From: Symsagittifera roscoffensis
Lineage: Eukaryota; Xenacoelomorpha; Acoela; Convolutidae
Assembly: GCF_963678635.1 (NCBI RefSeq)
Contig: NC_087063.1
Location: 25,114,701-25,178,700, forward strand
DNA length: 64,000 bases
Direction: 5' to 3'
Shown piece after piece: positions 21,919 to 33,745 of the stretch (the first letter of the stretch is position 1; every line of letters starts with the position of its first letter). The position numbers were made by a program, and so were the translations under genes. The notes under the pieces were generated by a model. It was not told the origin of the DNA and made no database searches. It saw only the letters and a list, made by a program, of their open reading frames with translations.

Positions 21919-22116
21919 TGTTGCTTCTAGTTTTTTTGATTTAAAATAATGTGTTTTTGTTCCATATAGGTATGTCATTTGAAGTCGATTGACTTAAAAT
22001 TTTTTTGTTTCTTTCCCAGAAAAGCAATGGAAGTTTCGATACCTTGGAAAAAGCTATTGTGTTTTCTTTTTTCTTTCCAAGAATAAGATCAATCTATTTT
22101 TTTTAATTTCTAGCGC

Positions 22117-22189
22117 AGTTTCTGGGCGGATTCGAACCACCGACCTCCTGTTATATACACAGGATCCTTATCCCCTAAGCCACTAGAAT
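22117..22189 (-). pseudogene. Second-type tRNA-like, 73 nt, loop reads AUA
   Basis: Well-kept copy: anticodon and T stems fully paired, A and B boxes canonical; acceptor ATTCTAG/CAGAAAC pairs at only about four of seven positions. Confidence 0.7.
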
Positions 22190-22381
22190 TGTTGGTTTCA
22201 CGGTTTCCGATTCAAAATTGTTTGTTCTTTTTCTTAACACGTTTTTCATTTGAAATTGCTTGACGTATAGTTTTTTGTTTCGTTCCCAGAAAATGAATGG
22301 AAGTTACACTACCTTGGAACAAGCTATATTTTCCGTCCAGGAACAAGATGAATCTTCATCCTACGAATTGTTAGTTAGCTC

Positions 22382-22454
22382 AGGTCTTGGGCGGATTTGA
22401 ACCATCGATATCCTGTTTACTAGACAGGCGCTTTAACCGCTTAGCCACAAGACC
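22382..22454 (-). tRNA. tRNA-Thr(AGU)
   Basis: Same sequence as 21846, one dimer further on (536 bp). Confidence 0.75.
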
Positions 22455-22655
22455 TGTTGCTTCTAGTTTTTTTGATTTAAAATAATGTGTTTTTGTTCCA
22501 TATAGGTAAGTCATTTGAAGTCGATTGACTTAAAAAAATTTTGTTTCTTACCCAGAAAAGGAATGGAAGTTGTTTCGATACCTTGGAAAAAGCTATTGTG
22601 TTTTCTTTTTTCTTTCCAAGAATAAGATCATTCTATTTTTTTTAATTTCTAGCAC

Positions 22656-22728
22656 AGTTTCTGGGCGGATTCGAACCACCGACCTCCTGTTATATACACA
22701 GTATCCTTATCCCCTAAGCCACAAGAAT
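22656..22728 (-). pseudogene. Second-type tRNA-like, 73 nt, better acceptor
   Basis: Keeps the variable loop and also has the CAAGAAT-type 5' end of the 68-nt family, so the deletion and the acceptor change are separate events. The anticodon stem has one mismatch. Confidence 0.7.
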
Positions 22729-22921
22729 TGTTGGTTTCAAGTTTTCCGATTCAAAATTGTGTGTTCTTTTTCTTAACACGTTTGTCATTTGAAGTTCCTT
22801 GACTTATAGTTTTTTTGTTTCATTCCCAGAAAATGAATGGAAGTTTCAATACCTTGGAAAAAGCTTTATTTTTTCTTCAGGAACAATATGGATCTTCGTC
22901 CTACGAATTGTTAGTTAGCTC

Positions 22922-22994
22922 AGTTCTTGGGAGGATTTGAACCAACGATCTCCTATTTACTAGACAGGCGCCTTAACCGCTTAGCCACAAGACC
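22922..22994 (-). tRNA. tRNA-Thr(AGU)
   Basis: 73 nt. C71A in the acceptor, several T-stem changes, U13A. Confidence 0.62.
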
Positions 22995-23192
22995 TGTTGC
23001 TTCTAGTTTTTTTGATTTAAAATAATGTGTTTTTGTTCCATATAGGTATGTCATTTGAAGTCGATTGACTTAAAATTTTTTTGTTTCTTTCCCAGAAAAG
23101 GAATGGAAGTTTCGATACCTTGGAAAAAGCTATTGTGTTTTCTTTTTTCTTTCCAAGAATAAGATCATTCTATTTTTTTTAATTTCTAGCGC

Positions 23193-23265
23193 AGTTTCTG
23201 GGCGGATTCGAACCACCGACCTCCTGTTATATACACAGGATCCTTATCCCCTAAGCCACTAGAAT
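23193..23265 (-). pseudogene. Second-type tRNA-like, 73 nt, loop reads AUA
   Basis: Same sequence class as 22117. The element at -21 to -28 (23286-23293) is TTTTGAAT instead of TTTTAAAT. Confidence 0.7.
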
Positions 23266-23458
23266 TGTTGGTTTCACGGTTTCCGATTCAAAATTGTTTG
23301 TTCTTTTTCTTAACACGTTTGTCATTTGAAATTGCTTGACTTATAGTTTTTTGTTTCGTTCCCAGAAAATGAATGGAAGTTACACCACCTTGGAACAAGC
23401 TATATTTTTTCGTCCAGGAACAAGATGAATCTTCATCCTACGAATTGTTAGTTAGCTC

Positions 23459-23531
23459 AGGTCTTGAGCGGATTTGAATTAACGATCTCCAGTTTACTAG
23501 ACAAGCGCTTTAACCGCTAATCCACAAGACC
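23459..23531 (-). tRNA. tRNA-Thr(AGU), diverged
   Basis: 73 nt. T stem broken on the 5' side, one anticodon-stem mismatch, and base 10 changed. Confidence 0.52.
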
Positions 23532-23730
23532 TGTTGCTTCTAGTTTTTTTTATTTAAAATAATGTGTTTTTGTTCCATATAGGTATGTCATTTGAAGTCG
23601 ATTGACTTAAAATTTTTTTGTTTCTTTCCCAGAAAAGGAATGGAAGTTTCGATACCTTGGAAAAAGCTATTGTGTTTTCTTTTTTCTTTCCAAGAACAAG
23701 ATCATTCTATTTTTTTTAAATTTCTAGCGC

Positions 23731-23803
23731 AGTTTCTGGGCGGATTCGAACCACCGACCTCCTGTTATATACACAGGATCCGTATCCCCTAAGCCACTAG
23801 AAT
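23731..23803 (-). pseudogene. Second-type tRNA-like, 73 nt, loop reads AUA
   Basis: As 22117 with one D-arm change. Confidence 0.7.
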
Positions 23804-23998
23804 TGTTGGTTTTACGGTTTCCGATTCAAAATTGTTTGTTCTTTTTCTTAACACGTTTGTCATTTGAAATTGCTTGACTTATAGTTTTTTGTTTCGTTCC
23901 CAGAAAATGAATGGAAGTTACACACTACCTTGGAACAAGCTATATTTTTTCGTCCAGGAACAAGATGAATCTTCATCCTACGAATTGTTAGTTAGCTC

Positions 23999-24071
23999 AG
24001 GTCTTGGGCGGAATTGAACCAACGATCTCCTGTTTACTAGAAAAGCGCTTTAACCGCTAATCCACAAGACC
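23999..24071 (-). tRNA. tRNA-Thr(AGU), diverged
   Basis: 73 nt. Anticodon stem CTTTT/ACAGG has one mismatch and a wobble; G50U. Confidence 0.55.
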
Positions 24072-24537
24072 GGTTGCTTCTAGTTTTTTTGATTTAAAAT
24101 AATGTGTTTTTGTTCCATATAGGTATGTCATTTGACGTCGATTGACTTAAAATTTTTTTGTTTCTTTCCCAGAAAAGGAATGGAAGTTTCGATACCTTGG
24201 AAAAAGCTATTGTGTTTCCTTTTTTCTTTCCAAGAATAAGATCATTCTATTTTTTTTTAAATTTCTAGCGCAGTTTCTGGGCGGATTGGAACCACCGTCC
24301 TCCTGTTATATACACAGTATCCTTATCCCCTAAGCCACAAGAATTGTTGATTTCAAGTTTTCCGGTTCAAAATTGTTTGTTCTTTTTCTTAACACGTTTG
24401 TCATTTGAAATTGCTTGACTTATAGTTTTTTGTTTCGTTCCCAGAAAATGAATGGAAGTTACACCACCTTGGAACAAGCTATATTTTTTCGTCCAGGAAC
24501 AAGAAGGATCTTCATCCTACGAATTGTTAGTTAGCTC

Positions 24538-24610
24538 AGGTCTTGCGCGGATTTGAACCACCGATCTCCTATTTACTAGACAGGCGCTTTAACCGCTAAG
24601 CCACAAGACC
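24538..24610 (-). tRNA. tRNA-Thr(AGU)
   Basis: 73 nt. C65G opens the first T-stem pair; one G:U in the anticodon stem. Confidence 0.75.
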
Positions 24611-25074
24611 TGTTCCTTTTAGTTTTTTTGATTTAAAATCATGTGTTTTGTTCCATATAGGTATGTCATTTGAAGTCGATTGACCTAAAAAACTTTTGTT
24701 TCTTTCTCAGAAAAGGAATGGAAGTTTCGATACCTTGGAGAAAGCTATATTGTTTTTTATTTTTCTTTCCAAAAGATGATTCTATTTACTTTTCCTTATT
24801 TCTAGCGAAGTTTGTGAGCGAATTCGAACCATCGACCTCCTGTTATATTCACTGGATCCTTATCCCCTAGGCGACTAGAACTGTTTTCTTCACGTTTTCC
24901 GATTCAAAATTAATTGTTCTTTTTCTTAACACGTTTGTCATTTGAAGTTGCTTGACTTATAGTTTTTTGTTTAATTCCCAGAAAATGAACGAAAGTTACA
25001 ATACCTTGGAACAAGCTATAGTTTTTCTTCCAGGAACAAGATGGATCTTCATCCTACCAAATGTTAGTTAGCTC

Positions 25075-25147
25075 AGGTCTTGGGCGGATTTGAACCACCG
25101 ATCTCCTGTTTACTAGACAGGCGCTTTAACCGCTAAGCCACAAGACC
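25075..25147 (-). tRNA. tRNA-Thr(AGU)
   Basis: Identical to the consensus. Confidence 0.94.
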
Positions 25148-25587
25148 TGTTCCTTTTAGATTTTTGATTTAGAATCATGTGTTTTGTTCCATATAGGTAT
25201 GTCATTTGGAGTCGATTCTCAGAAAAGGAATGGAAGTTTCGATACCTTGGAAAAAGCTATTGTGTTTCCTTTTTTCTTTCCAAGAATAAGATCATTCTAT
25301 TTTTTTTTAAATTTCTAGCGCAGTTTCTGGGCGGATTGGAACCACCGTCCTCCTGTTATATACACAGTATCCTTATCCCCTAAGCCACAAGAATTGTTGA
25401 TTTCAAGTTTTCCGGTTCAAAATTGTTTGTTCTTTTTCTTAACACGTTTGTCATTTGAAATTGCTTGACTTATAGTTTTTTGTTTCGTTCCCAGAAAATG
25501 AATGGAAGTTACACCACCTTGGAACAAGCTATATTTTTTCGTCCAGGAACAAGAAGGATCTTCATCCTACGAATTGTTAGTTAGCTC

Positions 25588-25660
25588 AGGTCTTGCGCGG
25601 ATTTGAACCACCGATCTCCTATTTACTAGACAGGCGCTTTAACCGCTAAGCCACAAGACC
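25588..25660 (-). tRNA. tRNA-Thr(AGU)
   Basis: Copy of 24538 at exactly +1050 bp. Confidence 0.75.
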
Positions 25661-26124
25661 TGTTCCTTTTAGTTTTTTTGATTTAAAATCATGTGTTTTG
25701 TTCCATATAGGTATGTCATTTGAAGTCGATTGACCTAAAAAACTTTTGTTTCTTTCTCAGAAAAGGAATGGAAGTTTCGATACCTTGGAGAAAGCTATAT
25801 TGTTTTTTATTTTTCTTTCCAAAAGATGATTCTATTTACTTTTCCTTATTTCTAGCGAAGTTTGTGAGCGAATTCGAACCATCGACCTCCTGTTATATTC
25901 ACTGGATCCTTATCCCCTAGGCGACTAGAACTGTTTTCTTCACGTTTTCCGATTCAAAATTAATTGTTCTTTTTCTTAACACGTTTGTCATTTGAAGTTG
26001 CTTGACTTATAGTTTTTTGTTTAATTCCCAGAAAATGAACGAAAGTTACAATACCTTGGAACAAGCTATAGTTTTTCTTCCAGGAACAAGATGGATCTTC
26101 ATCCTACCAAATGTTAGTTAGCTC

Positions 26125-26197
26125 AGGTCTTGGGCGGATTTGAACCACCGATCTCCTGTTTACTAGACAGGCGCTTTAACCGCTAAGCCACAAGACC
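26125..26197 (-). tRNA. tRNA-Thr(AGU)
   Basis: Identical to the consensus; +1050 bp from 25075. Confidence 0.94.
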
Positions 26198-26637
26198 TGT
26201 TCCTTTTAGATTTTTGATTTAGAATCATGTGTTTTGTTCCATATAGGTATGTCATTTGGAGTCGATTCTCAGAAAAGGAATGGAAGTTTCGATACCTTGG
26301 AAAAAGCTATTGTGTTTCCTTTTTTCTTTCCAAGAATAAGATCATTCTATTTTTTTTAAAATTTCTAGCGCAGTTTCTGGGCGGATTCGAACCACCGTCC
26401 TCCTGTTATATACACAGTATCCTTATCCCCTAAGCCACAAGAATTGTTGATTTCAAGTTTTCCGATTCAAAATTGTTTGTTCTTTTTCTTAACACGTTTG
26501 TCATTTGAAATTGCTTGACTTATAGTTTTTTGTTTCGTTCCCAGAAAATGAATGGAAGTTACACCACCTTGGAACAAGCTATATTTTTTCGTCCAGGAAC
26601 AAGAAGGATCTTCATCCTACGAATTGTTAGTTAGCTC

Positions 26638-26710
26638 AGGTCTTGCGCGGATTTGAACCACCGATCTCCTATTTACTAGACAGGCGCTTTAACCGCTAAG
26701 CCACAAGACC
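26638..26710 (-). tRNA. tRNA-Thr(AGU)
   Basis: Third copy of 24538 at +2100 bp. Confidence 0.75.
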
Positions 26711-27174
26711 TGTTCCTTTTAGTTTTTTTGATTTAAAATCATGTGTTTTGTTCCATATAGGTATGTCATTTGAAGTCGATTGACCTAAAAAACTTTCGTT
26801 TCTTTCTCAGAAAAGGAATGGAAGTTTCGATACCTTGGAGAAAGCTATATTGTTTTTTATTTTTCTTTCCAAAAGATGATTCTATTTACTTTTCTTTATT
26901 TCTAGCGAAGTTTGTGAGCGAATTCGAACCATCGACCTCCTGTTATATTCACTGGATCCTTATCCCCTAGGCGGTTAGAACTGTTTTCTTCACGTTTTCC
27001 GATTCAAATTTAATTGTTCTTTTTCTTAACACGTTTGTCATTTGAAGTTGCTTGACTTATAGTTTTTTGTTTAATTCCCAGAAAATGAACGAAAGTTACA
27101 ATACCTTGGAACAAGCTATAGTTTTTCTTCCAGGAACAAGATGGATCTTCATCCTACCAAATGTTAGTTAGCTC

Positions 27175-27247
27175 AGGTCTTGGGCGGATTTGAACCACCG
27201 ATCTCCTGTTTACTAGACAGGCGCTTTAACCGCTAAGCCACAAGACC
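27175..27247 (-). tRNA. tRNA-Thr(AGU)
   Basis: Identical to the consensus; third copy at the 1050-bp period. Confidence 0.94.
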
Positions 27248-27717
27248 TGTTGCTTCTGTTTTTTTTGATTTAAAATAATGTGTTTTTGTTCCATATAGGT
27301 ATGTCATTTGATGTCGATTGACCTAAAAAATTTTTGTTTCTTTCCCAGAAAAGGAACGGAAGTTTCGATACCTTGGAAAAAGCTATAGTGTTTTCTTTTT
27401 TTTCCAAGAATAAAATCATTGTATTTCTTTTTTTTTAATTTCTAGCGCAGTTTCTGGGCGGCTTCGAACCATCGCTGTTATATACACAGAATCCTTATCC
27501 CCTAAGCCACAAGAACTGTTGGTTTCAAGTTTCCGATTCAAAATTGTTTGTTCTTTTTCTTAAAACGTTCGTCATTTGAAGTTGCTTGACTTATAGTTTT
27601 TTGTTTAATTCCCAGAAAATGAACGAAAGTTACAATACCTTGGAAAAAGCTATATTCTTTCTTCAGGAACAAGATGAATCTTCGTCCTACGCATTGTTAG
27701 TTAGCTCAGGTCTTGGG

Positions 27718-27780
27718 CGGATTTGAACCAACGATCTCCTGTTTACTAGACAGGCACTTTAACCGCTAAGCCACAAGACC
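27718..27780 (-). tRNA. tRNA-Thr(AGU), 3' part of interval continues to 27780
   Basis: Thr-type copy ending at 27780; its 3' discriminator falls near 27708-27718. G50U, and C25U gives a wobble in the D stem. Confidence 0.6.
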
Positions 27781-28509
27781 TGTTGCTTCAAGTTTTTTTG
27801 ATTTAAAAGAATGTGTTTTTGTTCCATATAGGTATGTCATTTGAAGTCGATTGACTTAAAATTTTTTTGTTTCTTTCCCAGAAAAAGGAATGAAGGTTTC
27901 GATACCTTGGAAAAAGCTATTGTGTTTTCTTTTTTCTTTCCAAGAATAAGATCATTCTATTTTTTTTTAAATTTCTAGCGCAGTTTCAGGGCGGATTCGA
28001 ACCATCGCTGTTACATACACAGAATTCTTATCCCCTAAGCCACAAAAATTGTTGGTTTCAAGTTTTCCGATTCAAAATTGTTTGTTCTTTTTCTTAACAC
28101 GTTTGTCATTTGAAGTTGCTTGACTTAAAAATTTTTTGTTTCTTTCCCAGAAAAGGAATGGAAGTTTCGATACCTTGGAAAAAGCTATTGTGTTTTCTTT
28201 TTTCTTTCCAAGAATAAGATCATTTCATTTTTTTTTTATTTCTAGCGCAGTTTCTGGGCAGATTCGAACCATCGCTGTTATATAAAAGGTATCCTTATCC
28301 CCTAAGCCACAAAAATTGTTGGTTTCAAGTTTTCCGATTCAAAATTGTTTGTTCTTTTTCTTAACACGTTTGTCATTTGAAGTTGCTTGACTTATAGTTT
28401 TTTGTTTAATTCCCAGAAAATGAACAGAAGTTACAATACCTTGGAACAAGCTCTATTTTTTTTTCCAGGAACAAGATGGATCTTCACACCACTAAATGTT
28501 AGTTAGCTC

Positions 28510-28582
28510 AGGTCTTGGGCGGACTTGAACCACCGCTGTCCTATTTACTAGACAGGCGCTTTAACCGCTAAGCCACAAGACC
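28510..28582 (-). tRNA. tRNA-Thr(AGU)
   Basis: 73 nt. T loop TTCAAGT, altered variable loop, one G:U in the anticodon stem. Confidence 0.72.
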
Positions 28583-29046
28583 TGTTGCTTCTAGTTTTTT
28601 TGATTTAAAATCATGTGTTTTTGTTCCATATAGGTATGTCATTTGAAGTCGATTGACCTAAAAAAATTTTGTTTCTTTCCCAGAAAAGGAATGGAAGTTT
28701 CGATACCTTGGAAAAAACTATAGTGTTTTCTTTTTTCTTTCCAAGAATAAGATCATTCTATTTCCTTTTTTAAAAATTTCTAGCGCAGTTTCTGGGCGGC
28801 TTCGAACCATCGCTGTTATATACACAGTATCCTTATCCCCTAAGCCACAAGAACTGTTGGTTTCAAGTTTTCCGATTCAAAATAGTTTGTTCTTTTTCTT
28901 AACACGTTCGTCATTTGAAGTTGCTTGACTTAAAGTTTTTTGTTTCATTCCCAGAAAATGAATGGAAGTTTCAATACCTTGGAAAATGCTAGATTTTTTC
29001 TCCAGGAACAAGATGGATCTTCGTCCCACGAATTCTTAGTCAGCTC

Positions 29047-29119
29047 AGGTCTTGGGCGGATTTGAACCACCGATCTCCTGTTTAATAGACAGGCGCTTTT
29101 ACCGCTAAGCCACAAGACA
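29047..29119 (-). tRNA. tRNA with AUU (Asn) anticodon on a Thr body
   Basis: Thr-type 73-nt body with loop CTATTAA: anticodon AUU, which would read AAU (Asn). Pair 1:72 is lost (U1). The same anticodon variant in the same flanking context occurs at 58247. Whether it is charged, and with what, cannot be read from the sequence. Confidence 0.65.
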
Positions 29120-29582
29120 TGTTGATTTTGGTTTTTATGATTTAAAAATATGTGTTTTTGTTCCAAATAGGTATGTCATTTGAAGTCGATTGACTTAAAA
29201 AATTTTGTTTCTTTCCCAGAAAAGGAATGGAAGTTTCGATACCTTGGAAAAAACTATAGTGTTTTCTTTTTTCTTTCCAAGAATAAGATCATTCTATTTC
29301 CTTTTTTAAAAATTTCTAGCGCAGTTTCTGGGCGGCTTCGAACCATCGCTGTTATATACACAGTATCCTTATCCCCTAAGCCACAAGAACTGTTGGTTTC
29401 AAGTTTTCCGATTCAAAATAGTTTGTTCTTTTTCTTAACACGTTCGTCATTTGAATTTGCTTGACTTAAAGTTTTTTGTTTCATTCCCAGAAAATGAATG
29501 GAAGTTTCAATACCTTGGAAAATGCTAGATTTTTTCTCCAGGAACAAGATGGATCTTCGTCCCACGAATTGTTAGTCAGCTC

Positions 29583-29655
29583 AGGTCTTGGGCGGATTTG
29601 AACCACCGATCTCCTGTTTACTAGACAGGCGCTTCAACCGCTAAGCCACAAGACC
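29583..29655 (-). tRNA. tRNA-Thr(AGU)
   Basis: Consensus except A21G. Confidence 0.88.
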
Positions 29656-30389
29656 TGTTGATTCTGGTTTTTTTATTTAAAATGATGAGTTTTTGTTCCA
29701 TATAGGTATGTCATTTGAAGTCGATTGACCTAAAATTTTTTTGTTTCTTTCCCAGAAAAGGAATGGAAGTTTCAAAACCTTGGAAAAAGCTATAGTGTTT
29801 TCTTTTTTCTTTCCAAGAATAAGATCATTCTATTTCCTTTTTTTAAAATTTCTAGCGCAGTTTCTGGGCGGCTTCGAACCATCGCTGTTATATACACAGT
29901 ATCATTATCCCCTAAGCCACAAGAACTGTTGGTTTCAAGTTTTCCGATTCAAAATTGTTTGTTCTTTTTCGTAACACGTTTGTCATTTGAAATTGCTTGA
30001 CTTATAGATTTTTGTTTCATTCCCAGAAAATGAATGGAAGTTTCAATACCTTGGAAAAAACTATAGTGTTTTCTTTTTTCTTTCCAAGAATAAGATCATT
30101 CTATTTCTTTTTTTTAAAATTTCTAGCGCAGTTTCTGGGCGGCTTCGAACCATCGCTGTTATATACACAGTATCCTTATCCCCTAAGCCACAAGAACTGT
30201 TGGTTTCAAGTTTTCCGATTCAAAATATATTGTTCTTTTTCTTAACACGTTCGTCATTTGAAGTTTCTTGACTTAAAGTTTTTTGTTTCATTCCCAGAAA
30301 ATGAATGGAAGTTTCAATACCTTGGAAAATGCTAGATTTTTTCTCCAGGAACAAGATGGATCTTCGTCCCACGAATTGTTAGTTAGCTC

Positions 30390-30462
30390 AGGTCTTGGGC
30401 GGATTTGAACCACCGATCTCCTGTTTACTAGACAGGCGCTTCAACCGCTAAGCCACAAGACC
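30390..30462 (-). tRNA. tRNA-Thr(AGU)
   Basis: Consensus except A21G. Confidence 0.88.
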
Positions 30463-30927
30463 TGTTGATTCTGTTTTTTTTTTATTTAAAATGATGAGTT
30501 TTTGTTCCATATAGGTATGTCATTTGAAGTCGATTGACCTAAAAAATTTTTGTTTCTTTCCCAGAAAAGGAATGGAAGTTTCAAAACCTTGGAAAAAGCT
30601 ATAGTGTTTTCTTTTTTCTTTCCAAGAATAAGATCATTCTATTTCCTTTTTTTTAAATATCTAGCGCAGTTTCTGGGCGGCTTCGAACCATCGCTGTTAT
30701 ATACACAGTATCATTATCCGCTAAGCCACAAGAACTGTTGGTTTCAAGTTTTCCGATTCAAAATTGTTTGTTCTTTTTCGTAACACGTTCGTCATTTGAA
30801 GTTGCTTGACTTATAGTTTTTTATTTCATTCCCAGAAAATGAATGGAAGTTTCAATACCTTGGAAAAATCTATATTTTTTCTTCAGGAACAAGATGGATC
30901 TTCGTCCTAAGAATTGTTAGTTAGCTC

Positions 30928-31000
30928 AGGTCTTGGGCGGATTTGAACCACCGATGTCCTATTTACTAGACAGGCGCTTTAACCGCTAAGCCACAAGACC
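30928..31000 (-). tRNA. tRNA-Thr(AGU)
   Basis: 73 nt; one variable-loop change and one G:U in the anticodon stem. Confidence 0.84.
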
Positions 31001-31463
31001 TGTTGCTTCTAGTTTTTTTGATTTAGAATCATGTGTTTTTGTTCCATATAGGTATGTCATTTGAAGTCGATTGACCTAAAAAAATTTTGTTTCTTTCCCA
31101 GAAAAGGAATGGAAGTTTCGATACCTTGGAAAAAACTATAGTGTTTTCTTTTTTCTTTCCAAGAATAAGATCATTCTATTTCCTTTTTAAAAATTTCTAG
31201 CGCAGTTTCTGGGCGGCTTCGAACCATCGCTGTTATATACACAGTATCCTGATCCCCTAAGCCACAAGAACTGTTGGTTTCAAGTTTTCCGATTCAAAAT
31301 AGTTTGTTCTTTTTCTTAACACGTTCGTCATTTGAAGTTGCTTGACTTAGAGTTTTTTGTTTCATTCCCAGAAAATGAATGGAAGTTTCAATACCTTGGA
31401 AAATGCTAGATTTTTTCTCCAGGAACAAGATGGATCTTCGTCCTACGAATTGTTAGTTAGCTC

Positions 31464-31536
31464 AGGTCTTGGGCGGATTTGAACCACCGATCTCCTGTTT
31501 ACTAGACAGGCGCTTTAACCGCTAAGCCACAAGACC
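31464..31536 (-). tRNA. tRNA-Thr(AGU)
   Basis: Identical to the consensus. Confidence 0.94.
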
Positions 31537-32002
31537 TGTTGATTCTGGTTTTTTTAATTTAAAATCATGAGTTTTTGTTCCATATAGGTATGTCATTTGA
31601 AGTCGATTGACCTAAATTTTTTTTGTTTCTTTCCCAGAAAAGGAATGGAAGTTTCAAAACCTTGGAAAAAGCTATAGTGTTTTCTTTTTTCTTTCCAAGA
31701 ATAAGATCATTCTATTTCCTTTTTTTTTTAAACTTCTAGCGCAGTTTCTGGGCGGCTTCGAACCATCGCTGTTATATACACAGTATCATTATCTCCTAAG
31801 CCACAAGAACTGTTGGTTTCAAGTTTTCCGATTCAAAATTGTTTGTTCTTTTTCGTAACACGTTCGTCATTTGAAGTTGCTTGACTTATAGTTTTTTGTT
31901 TCATTCCCAGAAAATGAATGGAAGTTTCAATACCTTGGAAAAACCTATATTTTTTCTTCAGGAACAAGATGGATCTTCGTCCTAAAAATTGTTAGTTAGC
32001 TC

Positions 32003-32075
32003 AGGTCTTGGGCGGATTTGAACCAACGATCTACTGTTTACTAGACAGGCGCTTTAACCACTAAGCCACAAGACC
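32003..32075 (-). tRNA. tRNA-Thr(AGU)
   Basis: 73 nt. G50U, G43U (opens 27:43) and C16U. Confidence 0.72.
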
Positions 32076-32421
32076 TGTTGATTCCAGTTTTTTTTAATTT
32101 AAAATGATGTGTTTTTGTTCCATATAGGTATGTCGTTTGAAGTCGATTGACTTAAAATTTTTTTGTTTCTTTCCCAGAAAAGGGATGGAAGTTTCGATAC
32201 CTTGAAAAAAGCTATTGTGTTTTCTTTTTTCTTTCCAAGAATAAGATCATTCTATTTTTTTTTAAATTTCTAGCGCAGTTTCTGGGCGGATTCGAACCAT
32301 CGCTGTTATATACACAGTATCCTTATCCCCTAAGCCACAATAATTGTTGGTTTCAAGTTTTCCGATTCAAAATTGTTTGTTCTTTTTTTTAACACGTTTG
32401 TCATTTGAAGTTGCTTGACTT

Positions 32422-32499
32422 ATAGTTTTTTGTTTCATTCCCAGAAAATGAATGGAAGTTATAGTTTTTTGTTTCATTCCCAGAAAATGAATGGAAGTT
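32422..32499. repeat. 39-bp tandem duplication in spacer
   Basis: The segment starting atagttttttg and ending atggaagtt occurs twice in direct succession (32422-32460, 32461-32499); found nowhere else in the window. Confidence 0.9.
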
Positions 32500-32576
32500 T
32501 CAATACCTTGGAACAAGCTATATTTTTTCTTCCAGGAACAAGAAGCATCTTCATCCTACGAATTGTTAGTTAGCTC

Positions 32577-32642
32577 AGGTCTTGGGCGGATTTAAACCAC
32601 CGATCTCCTGTTTACTAGACAGGCGCTTTAACCGCTAAGCCA
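32577..32642 (-). pseudogene. tRNA-Thr(AGU) truncated by a palindrome
   Basis: The 3' acceptor strand, T arm, anticodon arm and D arm are present, but the 5' acceptor strand is replaced by the palindromic sequence at 32639-32673. C56U in the B box. Confidence 0.85.
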
Positions 32643-32673
32643 ACTTCAAATGAAGTTGGCTAAGCCAACTTCA
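32639..32673. repeat. Double palindrome at a tRNA 5' end
   Basis: Two overlapping inverted repeats: GCCAACTTCA-AA-TGAAGTTGGC (32639-32660) and TGAAGTTGGCT-A-AGCCAACTTCA (32651-32673). The sequence combines the tRNA segment GCTAAGCC with an inverted piece of the spacer block catttgaagttg. Copies at 34341 and 36556. Confidence 0.9.
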
Positions 32674-33138
32674 GGCGCTTTTAGTTTTTTTGATTTAAAA
32701 TCATGTCTTTTGTTCCATATAGGTATGTCATTTGAAGTCGATTGACTTCAAATTTTTTGTTTCTTTCTCAGAAAAGGAATGGAAGTTTCGATACCTTGGA
32801 GAAAGCTACATTGTTTTCTTTTTCTTTCCAAGAATAAGATGATTCTATTTCCTTTTCTTTATTTCTAGCGAAGTTTGTGGGCGGATTAGAACCATCGACC
32901 TCCTGTTATATTCACTGGATCCTTATCCCCTAGGCCACTAGAACTATTTTCTTCACGTTTTGCGATTCAAAATTAATTGTTCTTTTTCTTAACACGTTTG
33001 TCATTTGAAGTTGCTTGACTTATAGTTTTTTGTTTAATTCCCAGAAAATGAACGGAAGCTACAATGCCTTGGAACAAGCTCTATTTTTTTCTTTCAGGAA
33101 CAAGATGGATCTTCATCCCACCAAATGTTAGTTAGCTC

Positions 33139-33211
33139 AGGTCTTGGGCGGATTTGAACCACCGATCTCCTGTTTACTAGACAGGCGCTTTAACCGCTAA
33201 GCCACAAGACC
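33139..33211 (-). tRNA. tRNA-Thr(AGU)
   Basis: Identical to the consensus. Confidence 0.94.
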
Positions 33212-33239
33212 TGTTGCTTCTAGTTTTTTTTATTTAAAA

Positions 33240-33285
33240 TCTCCTGTTTACTAGACAGGCGCTTTAACCGCTAAGCCACAAGACC
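33240..33285 (-). pseudogene. Detached 5' half of tRNA-Thr
   Basis: Same half and same joint as at 12865, but 18 kb away from that cluster. Confidence 0.86.
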
Positions 33286-33745
33286 TGTTGGCTTTCGTTT
33301 TTTTATTTAAAATCATGTGTTTTTGTTCCATATAGGTATGTCGTTTGAAGTCGATTGACATAAAAAATTTTTGTTTCTTTCCCAGAAAAGGAATGGAAGT
33401 TTCGATACCTTGGAAAAAGCTATTGTGTTTTCTTTTTTCTTTCCAAGAATAAGATCATTCTATTTTTTTTAAAATTTCTAGCGCAGTTTCTGGGCGGATT
33501 TGAACCATCGCTGTTATATACACAGTATCCTTATCCCCTAAGCCACAATAATTGTTGGTTTCAAGTTTTCCGATTCAAAATAGTTTGTTCTTTTTCTTAA
33601 CACGTTTGTCATTTGAAGTTGCTTGACTTATAGTTTTTTGTTTCATTCCCAGAAAATGAATGGAAGTTTCAATATCTTGGAACAAGCTATATTTTTTCTT
33701 CCAGGAACAAGAAGGATCTTCATCCCACCAAATGTTAGTTAGCTC

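Larger units (their letters stand above)
24272..26444 (-). pseudogene. Three 73-nt second-type copies at 1050-bp spacing
   Basis: Copies at 24272-24344, 25322-25394 and 26372-26444. The first two carry a B-box change (GGTTCCAATCC) that the third lacks, so the third was corrected or the first two share a later mutation. Confidence 0.7.
24140..27250. repeat. 1050-bp repeat, three copies
   Basis: Thr genes at 24538/25588/26638 and 25075/26125/27175, second-type copies at 24809/25859/26909; spacing is exactly 1050 bp, so the copies are recent. Confidence 0.93.

Noticed and set aside
22117-23803. Second-type 73-nt copies as functional tRNA-Tyr(AUA)
   Set aside because: The AUA loop would read UAU, but the acceptor pairs at only about four of seven positions, eukaryotic Tyr tRNAs use GUA and usually have an intron, and the body is plainly derived from the Thr gene.
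32639-32673. Palindrome as a transposon terminal repeat
   Set aside because: It is short, contains no second terminus and no open reading frame, and consists of local tRNA and spacer sequence.
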